Assembly: GCA_028023455.1 (NCBI GenBank)
Contig: JAQFVV010012531.1
Location: 2,484,001 to 2,548,000 of the forward strand
Source: Epiperipatus broadwayi
Taxonomy: Eukaryota > Onychophora > Udeonychophora > Euonychophora > Peripatidae
Length of the DNA: 64,000 bases
Direction of reading: 5' to 3'
The translations under genes were made by a program, and so were the position numbers. Of this stretch, positions 22,285 through 32,045 are shown in pieces. Position 1 is the stretch's first letter. Every line of letters begins with the position of its first letter. The notes beneath the pieces are model-generated. The model did not search any database and was not told where the DNA came from. It saw nothing but the letters and a program-made list of their open reading frames with translations.

Positions 22285-23381
22285 TCAAAAAGCAAACAAT
22301 CAAAAGTCAAGATATTGTGTTGCTGTATTAAATAAACATTTCTCAACTGTTTTGACCGGGTAATCTCTTATGTTTTCTATACACAGTTTGGTGATCCCTC
22401 CCCCCTTCCTCAGTACAAAGACGCGCACTTTTAAAATAATGACAATTAATTAAAATATAATAAAAATCACTATAATCCATTTAAGTAATAAATTTTCTAC
22501 TTTCTAGGACATTGAAAAATGTCTGAGCAAAATTTTGATTATGACTAAGATTTTCAATTCAAATGAACGATGTTTATTTTTCAAATTTTTCACAAAACTG
22601 AAACAAGGTATAGTGGTTAAATTAATAATCTCAATTAAATACAATTACATTGTTCTTTAATATTTCTATTATTTATAAATAAATAAAAAAGATGTAATAT
22701 AGCAGATATTAATTTTTTTGTTGGCCTTTGATTTGACAAAAAATACACAAACTAACACTGAAAGCATATATATATACAATAGCAGAACTGAAGCTGAAAT
22801 GACAGCTATAATCAATAAATATGATTCAAATCTTTGAAGTGCCAATTATGCTTTATGGCAGTAGAAAAATGAGCATGTATTTGCATATTACTTACACCAT
22901 GACTTAAGATTAGTTACCAAAGTTTAGTCAATAAAAAAATGATACTTTTTGAAAATTCATTAAAATTTTGCATGACTCCCAGGTTGAGAGACCCAGTTCT
23001 ATAGAACTGATGTGCTAATATCAACAATCAGGTAATAATGTTAACTTATCACTATTGATGAACTATGAAAGCATTTCTACTTAAACATACGAATATAACA
23101 ACAATTGATTGGTTGTTCAGAATTATAATAATCAAACACTACAGGTGAAAGGTTGAATTTTGATTCAGAAAACCTTAGATCTTGAATTCATCACTATATT
23201 ACTGTGCCCAATGATATATACTGGTATATACTTTAAAAACAATACTACTTTTAAAAAAAAGCTTTTATAAACACTCTGACTGGGGATTTTGCATGGTTTG
23301 TTACAAAATTAGAATGACAATTTCTAGAGTTCCATGGATTGTCGTTTAGGTCTCTTATTTTCAATGCTCAAATTTCTTATG

Positions 23382-23455
23382 AAATCCAAAACAATAAATC
23401 ATTCAGTTGTTATTATTAAAATCCAAAACAATAAATCATTCAATTGTTATTATTA
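23382..23455 (+). repeat. 37-bp tandem duplication (two units)
   Basis: A unit starting AAATCCAAAACAATAAATC occurs twice head to tail with a period of 37 and one obvious difference (CAGTTG versus CAATTG). It lies about 55 bases beyond the donor of the EGF exon at 23509. Confidence 0.8.
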
Positions 23456-23508
23456 ATACGTAATTTTTAAATTATAATTATCATATACATATAATAGTAT
23501 GTATTTAC

Positions 23509-23637
23509 CTTTATAACAATCATTCCCAGTGTAACCAGGCAAACAATGACACTTTCCGGTTATTGGATCACATTCGCCTCGCTTTGAACAGCTACATTCC
23601 TCTTTGCAATCCTTACCCCATGTATTAAGTGGACAAG
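23509..23637 (-). CDS. MEGF10/drpr: Receptor exon 7: EGF-like repeat
   Basis: A 129-nt exon (acceptor ends TTTATAG, AG at 23638-23639; donor GTAAAT at 23503-23508), phase 1 at both ends. It encodes fragment residues 282-323. CPLNTWGKDCKEECSCSKRG followed by a CHCLPGYTGNDC tail gives all eight cysteines at canonical spacing, with the PGYTG signature. The symmetrical phases make it a self-contained EGF module. Confidence 0.93.
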
Positions 23638-23880
23638 CTATAAATATATAAATAAGATTAGACAATTGAAAAAAATAAATTCCTTTAACATATACAAATA
23701 ACTATTTTATTGACTCACTATCATTTTGAAAAAAAAAAAAGAGTAAATCATGTGATGTTTTGATCAATTTGAGAACTAAAAGTAGAATTTAAAATACAAT
23801 TACTAAGAGATATTAAAAAAAATATCTCTTTTAAATAAACAAAAACCCAATTCTTAAAATAACTTATCTTATACAGTGTG

Positions 23881-23954
23881 ATCTCTTGTATACCCGGGCA
23901 ACTGCCTGCAAGTGCAAGGCAGTCGCGCTGACTTCTCAACCACCAATGCAAGAC
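23881..23954 (-). mobile_element. tRNA-derived SINE fragment, inverted copy
   Basis: On the minus strand it reads TTGAGAAGTCAGCGC then CTGCCTTGCACTTGCAGGCA, related to the A-box and anticodon-arm segment of the SINE at 7691-7800. The 3' module with CCGATGCTTTGACAT is missing. It is opposite in orientation to the copy at 25892 in the same intron. Confidence 0.45.
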
Positions 23955-24461
23955 AAATAACTTTTTGAAGAGCACATATAATAGTGATTCAATGTATAAG
24001 TGCCACCTAGTGGAGATGATTACAACATTACTGCTACTATTAATACTAATATTAGTACTATATTAACCACTATTGTTATTAATTTTATATTTAGAAAATA
24101 TTTTGTTTTTAAAAAGTCCACTCTAGGATTTTTATTCTCAATTCAACATTCCTTCTGTAAAAGTGATTTATGACACTATGAACAAATAATATTTTGATGT
24201 CATAATTTTTAAGAGCTAATGGAATTTATACCAACAATCATATGTAATCACCTATAATATTTATAAAAGTACACATAGTAAATGTGGGCTTATTGATTAG
24301 TTGCTTCTCTAGGAAGAAACATTCTAATGTAAATGTTTCTTCTCTGATGGTGTACAATTAGGTATATCAATCATTGCTAGGTATATAATTCCATATACAT
24401 GATGCTACTTTATAATATGAAAGCATATGGCTTTATTCCTTGGAGTTCATAAGAAGTTTGA

Positions 24462-24541
24462 GCACCAGGCCTGTGAGTGCCAGAATTGATCATGTGACCT
24501 CCCGATCCCAAATCAGATGCTCTACCAACTGAACCATTATA
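24462..24541 (-). mobile_element. tRNA-Pro-like SINE head or tRNA pseudogene
   Basis: The minus strand has TGGTTCAGTTGGTAGAGC (D-arm and A box), then a five-pair stem TCTGA/TCGGG around TTTGGGA with TGG at the anticodon position, then GATCAATTC as a weak B box. No matching acceptor stem was found and the T arm is degraded, so this is not a functional tRNA gene. TGG would correspond to proline, but anticodon identity in such relics is unreliable. Confidence 0.5.
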
Positions 24542-25891
24542 TTAAAGAGAAAATAAATAGATAATGATCATCGCTGCGTAACATATTTTCCTCATACTGT
24601 TACAATATACACATATATATTTCAAAATATTTAAGAATGAAATTAAGATAGGTAAGGAGATTAATAATTCTTAATAAAAAATATAAAATATTGTTATATG
24701 TACATAAATATTTTTGATATTCACATAGTTTTATATTCACTTTCAAATTCATCTATGGACCAGATAAAAGACTATACAGGTATACATCATATTTTGGAGA
24801 TTTATGGTCTAAGCAATAGAGTATATTACAACTGATTCCCATTGCTTGCTACACATTTAATACCATTTATTGAATATCTTATAATTAATGGTAAATCCTA
24901 AGCACAAATAACAAGCTCTGATATTTAAGATCATAAAACAATTAACAATATTATGTTAGTTTTAAAGATGCTTACCTATAGAATATCTTCATGGAATTTA
25001 GAACAGTGATAGAGTTTCAGATTCCTAAAGATTGCTAGATTATGTGACCTGTTATTTCTGGTCCTTGAACATCATAACCTCTCAAGAAATTAACCATATG
25101 ATTATTTTTTAATGGCTATCAAACAATTTATTTAATAGAAAATGTCAAATATTTAAATAATCAGTTAGAAATATAACCGAAATCAATCCAATTATACGTT
25201 TGACAATAATTTAATATTTTATTAATTGGTTAATGAATTTTTTATAAGCCTCTAAAAATTCAGTTTAAAATAATATACTGGATTAATATTTAATAACAAA
25301 GAAAAAGTTTGGAATTCAAATCCAGGCTGGATGGATCTTGGACATTTTTTTTTTTTTTTTTGAGATCATAAGCAATACTTTGATTTTTTTTTTTCAGATG
25401 ATAAACTGTACTGGATATCCACTATTATAGTCAATAACTACCATATCTAGTTATTATAAATTAGAAAGTAAAATAAGTAAATTTAGATAATCATTGACTC
25501 AGTACTTGTAGGAATACATTTTCCATTTCCGAACAATAGTGAAGGGGATATTATAGTATAATAGTATTTTTGATTTTTATAATCAATGCAATAATACTTA
25601 TTGATAAAACTAGTTTAATCTAAAATAATTAGACCTTTGTCTTCCCATTCATTTACTGACCCGTACTGATCACAAAAAAAAAAAAATCCTAAGCCTACTT
25701 GCAATCTAAAAATATTGCAAGTTCTTGCCCACAATCCAAAACCCAGACAATAAACATGTCAGATGGACACATTAACACTATACCCGTATTAAATCAATAG
25801 AAACAAATAAAATTCTATTATATTTATGCCAGAATTATACAGAAATATTTTATTTCTTGCCAAGAACACAAATTGAAATACAAACTTAGTC

Positions 25892-25990
25892 ATGTCAAGT
25901 GTCGGTAGCTGAGAGGTCAGCACTTGCAGACAGTTGTCGCGGGTTTGCTTCCTGGCCGATGCTTTGACATATGAAAAAAAAAAATGTAGA
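25892..25990 (+). mobile_element. tRNA-derived SINE, copy 2, with A tail
   Basis: Same family as 7691-7800. GTGTCGG at the start can pair with CCGATGC at the end as a seven-pair acceptor-like stem (with G-U pairs). Outside that, ATGTCAA faces TTGACAT. GTAGCTGAGAGG is the A box and GGGTTTGCTTCC the degraded B box. The anticodon arm present in copy 1 is deleted, and an A run follows ATATG. Confidence 0.65.
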
Positions 25991-26789
25991 CATTGAATCT
26001 TGTTTGAATTTTAAAGATTTCATAGATCTCATAATGATCTCAGATGATGCATAAGAAATTAAAAAAAGTCTTCATGGCACAGAACTATATTGAAATTTTT
26101 TTTCCAAGTCTCAAACACAAGACTTTTTTTCTAGTAGTCAGATCCTAGCCAATCTAACTAGCCTGCCAATAATGATTAATAAAATGTCTATTTATCTATT
26201 ATTAGGTCGAGCATAAAGATTTTACAATAATCCGGATTAAAGGATGAGAGTCAATGCACTGGCTAAAAAAATAAGACATGATTGTAATATGATGTGAAGT
26301 TCCCACGCTGAAGATTGTTTATATCATATAAATACTGAACTCATAGTTATTTTTATTTTTAAAAGCTAATAACATTGGACTATAGAATGATATCTGTTAG
26401 ACTATTATGAAGTTATTCTTAAATTTAAAATTAATCTTGGATATAAAAAGATTTTTTATTGATCTATTTGATATAATTTCTTTATATTATCAAAGTCTAT
26501 TGACTTCTTTAATTCATACAGATGTAAATTTGAAACTGTCTAAAAACAAGAGTAATGTCACCAGTATTCAACCCTAAAAGTCACAATGAAGAAAACAAAA
26601 ATCATATTAAATTATAATATTATTTGCAAGATTTATAACATGTATTTATCTAATATAAAATGATTCAAACCTCATAATATATATTCATAATGCACACATA
26701 TTTTATGGATACACCTAATTAGATTATTTGTTGCTTGAATTGATTGGTTTAATTAGATTGTTGCCATATTTTATACATAGGATATTTGT

Positions 26790-27472
26790 TGTGTTTTGGT
26801 CTGGAGTACAGACCCAAACTACAGCAAATAATACTAAGACAAGAATTACAATTAATATATTTATTATATCTACAAATATATACAATACAATATACAGTAT
26901 ATTTACAATGTGAATATTTACAATGTTGAATAATGTAGATCAATGTAAACTCTGGGTTCAGCCTACTGCTTCCAGCTACACCTGATGGCTTGCCTCAGGT
27001 TTAGGGTGTATGGCTCTTCCAGCTGTACAAGACAGCTTTCCTCGAGCCTAGAGTGGTCTTAGCAGTGTCCAGTCTCTGTGGGACTTGCCTAGCTGTGTAG
27101 ACTTAAATAGCATAGTGCTATCAATGAGAATACTTGCTGCTGTTCAGGTTAGCAGAGCTTCCTTGGGATAATGCAAAGAGTCTTTTCAGGTTAGACAAAT
27201 GTTCTTCCCTGATTCTCACAAAAGGCTGACTATTTATACTCAGATCCCTGACCTTATTGAAAACCTTCGGATTCAGCAAGCATCATTGCTTATTGGCCTG
27301 TAATAATCATTGGTTATGTTTTTATCTATTATAACGTTTTCCATCTTGCTAGGCCTCTATACACATTATAAATGCACGAGTTGATCAAGTCATGTCAAAA
27401 GAAGGAAGTTGTATTTCTATTTCTCAAAAAACATAACTATATTTCCTGATCAACTCGGCCTAGTAATTGTCA
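26790..27472 (-). repeat. solo LTR 1, minus orientation
   Basis: Less AT-rich than its surroundings. On the minus strand it starts TGACAATTACTAGG and ends CCAGACCAAAACACA (TG...CA). It carries a TATA box (AGTATAAATAG, about 27230-27240) and, about 370 bp further on, AATAAA (26860-26865) before the end: the U3-R-U5 promoter and poly(A) order of an LTR. No second copy or matching target duplication was found in the window. Confidence 0.5.
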
Positions 27473-27560
27473 CGAATTGTGCTATTGATGAAATCAGCTT
27501 TTAATTTATTTGATCTGGGTACCAGGATTCATAAGAATCCACTAAAATCTGTCGCCAGCA

Positions 27561-28832
27561 TGTCTCGCAAATTAAAAAAAAATGCTTTTAAAAGTAATCA
27601 GTATATTTTTCCATGAATGAGCATTATTTCCTAAATATTATTATTCTTGGAACTTATTAAACATATTGGCAAAGGTAAATTATATTTTTAAATATCAATA
27701 AACGAATATTAATAAATTTAATAATAATTAATAACTATTATTAATAACGCACAATGAAAGAGATTGATAGAAGTAAAATCTCTTTTATTCTAACAAACTG
27801 AAATATTTAACGTTAAATTGTTAATTAAATAAACTGGAGAGAACACACTCTAATTTGGATATAAATCAATTAATAAAAAAACAATTTCACAATTACAGTT
27901 CACTTCCAAATTTCTTTTAGAAAGTTCCTAAAATGAATGTCCCTTGCACAAGAAAATTAATGTCTCTATCGGGATTGTTTAAACATATTTTTAAGAATTG
28001 TTTGCAAATGTTTAATTTTGTCACAATCGGGAATAACGAATCATAGCTTACCGGTAAGTTTTGTGAATTCACGAAGATTGTAGCTTACTATGCATAGTTT
28101 TTTGGGTTAGAATTGAGCTCGGCCTTTGATTATTAGTTGATTTTGTAGTCTGTTCTGAAGGCTAGTCGCAGAGGCTTTTCTAGTGTCCATCTTAACGATG
28201 TCAGCTAAAGCCCCGGTCTACTCCCGCATGAAGGATTATTTCATCATGAAGTGGTCTTGGATTTAATAATCCAAAACCAGCCAAAGGAAAAAACAGAAAA
28301 AAACAAGACCTTTCTCAAACTGGTCTCTGCCTTTTTATACTAGAGTCCAGTTTTCAGACTTCTGCGCATATCTTTTGTTTGTCAAAATATACGTTGATAA
28401 TCTTGTATATTCTTTATAAAATTTACGTTATAAAGTTCTCTTTTTTATCAAGTTTTTTGGCCATCTTTAATTAGCTAAAATATTTTTCTTTTAGCTTTTT
28501 ACTTTTGGAATTATTTTAATTTATCTGGATTAGTAATTTGTGTGTCTTTTGTTCTCTCCAATTTTAACTTTTATTTTTAATTACATAAAAAAAATATGAA
28601 AGACAATTTTAATTTTCACTATACGTTTTAAAAAAATAAATTATACCAATAAAAAAAATTAAATTTACTCTTTTTTTTTTAGCTTTTACCAAATGCCAAT
28701 ACGTATATTTGTACCATATATAAATAAACGGTATACTATACATCAGCCTATTGGCCTGTGGCAAACAATGCTTAATCCGATCAGATAAGGAGGCATCTGA
28801 AAGCACTTCTGAGAGAAGGGAGGACTATAACA
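27561..28832 (-). repeat. LTR 2, minus orientation, followed by a primer-binding-site-like sequence
   Basis: On the minus strand it runs from TGTTATAGTCC (28832) to GCGAGACA (27561), about 1.27 kb. It has a TATA box GTATAAAAAG (28331-28340) and AATAAA at about 27785-27790. Directly after it come TGC and TGGCGACAG (about 27549-27557), a plausible retroviral-type primer binding site, so this would be a 5' LTR. Only about 80 bp of internal sequence remain before LTR 1 begins. Confidence 0.5.
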
Positions 28833-28869
28833 GTATTTTTCTAGGTTTTTTGCAATCTCCAAAGATCCA

Positions 28870-29290
28870 ATTTAAAACTTCAGTTATACATTTATAGTTA
28901 TATTCAGCTCATTTCCATTTTAACTTCTTAGTTTAACTCCAATAAACTCATCTACAATCGGTTCATTTTTATCCATGTATTTCATTTTTGATTTATCTTT
29001 ATTGCTTTCAACATATATTTGTATATACTTCATCATGTGATTTCAGTTTTTTATATTGTTCTTTTATTAAGTGTCCAAGTCATAGATCCATGTATAAGCG
29101 TTAGTAAAATAACACTGAAAAGGTTTTTAATAAATATGTAGAGTGTAAATATACTTATATAAAAAGTTTGAAATTTTAATCTCATAGCTCTTTTTGTATG
29201 ACTTGTATTATCAGTTTCATAAGCATGTTTTTTTGATATCATAACTGTTTTGAACATTGTTATTTTCTGATTTTCAGTATAAACAAATAA
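28870..29290 (-). pseudogene. LINE reverse-transcriptase C-terminal fossil, minus strand
   Basis: Minus-strand translation at 29051-29257 ends with LIHGSMTWTLNKRTI, resembling the TYGSETWTLTK motif that follows the palm domain in RTE/CR1-type non-LTR reverse transcriptases; FKTVMISKKHAYETDN precedes it. Stops follow at once. It lies between LTR 2 and the foldback at 29291. Confidence 0.5.
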
Positions 29291-29740
29291 TTCATATATA
29301 TTAAACTCTTATATACTCTCCTTATATACACCTTAATGCAACTTTTATATATAATTACTCCTTCCTTACAGTTTTGACCGTCCTTCAGTCTTCTTCAGAG
29401 TTACAACATTTAAACATAGTCATATAACCATTATTTTATGTACATATTTATATACATTTTATACATTATTATTCATAATCATATTTAATTTAACCACATA
29501 CTTTTATATCTTTTAATTCATACCTATTATTTTATTAGCAATATATAGTTAAATTAAATGTGATTATGAATAATATATATATATAAAATAATGGTTATAT
29601 AATTATGTTTAAATGTTGTAGTTCTGATGAAGTCTGCAGGACAGTCAAAACTGTAATGAAAAAAATAAAGGAGTAATTATATATAAAAGTTGCATTAAGA
29701 TGTATATGAGGAGAGCATATAAGAATTTAATATATATGAA
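29291..29740. mobile_element. foldback element (about 450 bp)
   Basis: Left end TTCATATATATTAAACTCTT mirrors the right end, whose complement reads TTCATATATATTAAATTCTT. Arms of about 190 bp follow, including matching blocks TGCAACTTTTATATATAATT and ATAACCATTATTTTAT. The arms surround a loop of roughly 70 bp near 29480-29545. No coding capacity. It is unrelated by sequence to the foldback at 11947. Confidence 0.75.
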
Positions 29741-30238
29741 TATATGAAGAAAGATGCAAAGAAAGTTAAAAGAGAAGATATAAGAATATAATCAAATAAA
29801 GTTGTATTGACAGACTTCTACTTTGTAATAATCTGTTCCACCATTTTCTACATAAGCTAAATTTTACTTAAATTACATTTTCTTTTCAGGTAAGTATTTA
29901 TCATTATCATGGGCTAGTTAGATTATTTTTTTAATAAATAAAAATACATCATAAGAGGTTTTCACATAACATAAGATACCTGAACTGAGAGCTATGTTGA
30001 TGTAGATATCATATTTTTAATTTCTTTTTTGCATTTTATGTATGCCAGAAATTGTTTGTAGTCTGTATTTTAAACAGTACTATTATTTACATTTTCATAT
30101 AAATATCTTTTAATTTTAGCATGATATTGTGAGTTTTCACATTGCATACACACGTGCACAGTTATATTGAAAAGAAAGCACTTCATTCTTGTTCTGTTGA
30201 TAGTGAACATAAATAACAAATCATTTTAATAAACTTAC

Positions 30239-30370
30239 TTTCTATACAATTGAGTCCCATAAATCCGGGTTCACAGCTCCATTCTCCTGTTTCTGGATTG
30301 CACTGAACACCGTGATCAGTTGCTGGGCAAAGATTGGAGCAATTGAAACCAAAGAAACCACTGGGGCAAC
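30239..30370 (-). CDS. MEGF10/drpr: Receptor exon 6: EGF-like repeat with six cysteines
   Basis: A 132-nt exon (acceptor ends TTTTTTTAG, AG at 30371-30372; donor GTAAGTTT at 30231-30238), phase 1 at both ends. It encodes fragment residues 238-280, starting CPSGFFGFNCSNLC. Only six cysteines remain: the second of the usual first CxC pair is absent, and the first of the later CxC is W in GEWSC. The EPGFMGLNC end is canonical. Confidence 0.92.
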
Positions 30371-31898
30371 CTAAAAAAATAACATTTATAATTTAATCAT
30401 TCATCATATCTTTAACAATACTTGATGAATTAAAATTTTGCAAAAAGTAATAGTAGTAAATATTTTGGATAATATAAATGAGGGCACATCATTTCATTAG
30501 AAATCAAATTCTCCAGTAAATGTCTATCTCTTAACCCATTTGTTTATTTAAAACTTAATTAATTATTGGTTTATTTACTAGTTTATAAAATTTGTAATCA
30601 TTTACACATTCTAAACAAAAAAAAAGAGATATAATGAAAGAGATTGCTTAGAAGGTTAAGAAGTATCCCTTTAAGAATAAAATCTTTTTCACAATATTCA
30701 TATGTCTGGTTAAGTTTAAGAGGCACATAACTATTTAAAAGACTTTTTAATATTATTTACATATCTAAGAAAGTTGAATATTGTAAGACTATGGAATTTA
30801 GAATCCAAGAAGCACTCTTAGAGACTTTTTGACTACATTCATATGTCTAGTATAGTTGAATATCATAAATATAGGGAAGTTTAAAATAAAGCAAAACTCT
30901 CCATACAGTAGTGCCAACTAGTGCCAATAAGAGCAATCAATAGATGCCAGAAGGCTTGTGCATAAAATCCCTATCTAGTGCCTACTCATTCAATATCCCC
31001 ATACTAGTTTCTGGCTTGTGGCCATCATCAGTGAGGAGCCTTGGATCTGAGAGAAATCCTCTAAAAGACTTAATGACAATATTTATATAATTACAGAATT
31101 TTAAACTGCCAACTTTTTCCACAATATTTCTAGATTCGGGGAGAATTAAAAAAAAACAACCCCTTTTTTGAATATTGTGAACTACTGTATCCACTGTTGC
31201 AAAATCAATTGAGTCACTCATCTGCATTTCACAAAAAAATTAGAAATTAGTTTAAAATACAATCTTAATTTTCTATAGATATTGCAATTGTTTGTAATGT
31301 AACCCCAAAAGACTTACAAAAAGTGATGTTGATATTTTTAGATTATGAGCAATGAAATGCTTAAAATTGGAAAATTTAAAATTACCAAGAAATGGTATCT
31401 TTTGCATTTTATCATCAATTTTTATCACAAAAGAAATGATAGTAGCAGTTCTTTTATTCATATCTTAATGTGTATACGTAATTTTTAAATAGCTATATCA
31501 TAAATATGAATATACCTGTTTTGCAATAGTGGATTTAATACAGTGAAGGATATTCAAGTATTGAGAGATGTTGAATTTAAAGGATCAATGACTAAAAATT
31601 GTCTTTATGCTTTGGCTTTGTAGATTATGAAAATGCATTGACTCTGCAGAAATTAAAACTTTGGATTACTTGCAAACCCCATCACTGAAAATAGAAGTCA
31701 TTGCTAGAGCAAAAAAATTAAAGGAATCATGAGATACTTGAAATAGAACTCAACCTCCATCTTTCTTTTAGCAATTATTGACTAATTTGCACAGTAAAAA
31801 CTGACTGGACTCATTTAGCGATAAGTTATTACAAATCTTAAAATTCACAAAGATTTTATTAAATTCAACTCCTAAAGGTAAAAAAAAAACAAACTTAC
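30371..31898 (-). other. Receptor intron between exons 5 and 6
   Basis: A 1.5-kb intron, the shortest between EGF exons here. It contains dispersed repeat B copy 1 (30891-31060). The minus frames 30982-31227 and 31273-31461 are repeat-derived or chance. Confidence 0.45.
30891..31060 (-). repeat. dispersed repeat family B, copy 1
   Basis: Shares AAACTCTCCATACAGTAG, GATGCCAGAAGGC, ACTAGTTTCTGGCTTGTGGCC and AGTGAGGAGCCTT with 36759-36984 (same orientation) and, inverted, with 59489-59670. The three copies are internally diverged, so the family is not recent. No RT or transposase sequence was seen. Confidence 0.75.
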
Positions 31899-32045
31899 GT
31901 TCATCACAACTGAAACCAGTCCATCCACTTTTGCATAAGCACTTTCCATTATCCTGATTGCATGTTCCTCCATTACTGCAAGAACATTTAAGTTCACAGT
32001 TTGAACCCCAATATCCAGCATCACATTTTGAACTGCAACGAATAC
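31899..32045 (-). CDS. MEGF10/drpr: Receptor exon 5: EGF-like repeat
   Basis: A 147-nt exon (acceptor ends TTTGCAG, AG at 32046-32047; donor GTAAGTTT at 31891-31898), phase 1 at both ends. It encodes fragment residues 189-236: the end of the previous unit (IRCSSKC), then DAGYWGSNCELKCSCSNGG and a CLCKSGWTGFSC end. All eight cysteines are present. The 31872-32156 open frame on the same strand is a different reading frame and is not the protein. Confidence 0.93.

Larger units (their letters stand above)
13779..23508 (-). other. Receptor intron between exons 7 and 8, transposon-rich (9.7 kb)
   Basis: The largest intron in the window. Between 13779 and 16733 it is AT-rich with no element I can delimit. 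It then holds the Ginger-like element (16734-18226) and a Ty3/Gypsy relic (18895-22284). From 22285 to 23381 nothing was recognised; a 37-bp tandem duplication follows at 23382-23455. Confidence 0.5.
23638..30238 (-). other. Receptor intron between exons 6 and 7, nested repeats (6.6 kb)
   Basis: Contains three SINE-like pieces (23881-23954, 24462-24541, 25892-25990), two minus-strand LTRs (26790-27472, 27561-28832), a LINE fossil (28870-29290) and a foldback (29291-29740), nearly end to end from 26790 to 29740. A T17 tract lies near 25345-25361. No exon was recognised. Confidence 0.5.

Noticed and set aside
24462-24541. Functional tRNA-Pro gene
   Set aside because: No pairing acceptor stem and a decayed T arm; treated as a SINE head or pseudogene.
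30982-31227. 81-residue minus-strand frame
   Set aside because: Partly made of dispersed repeat family B; the repeat has diverged copies with broken frames, so coding is unlikely.
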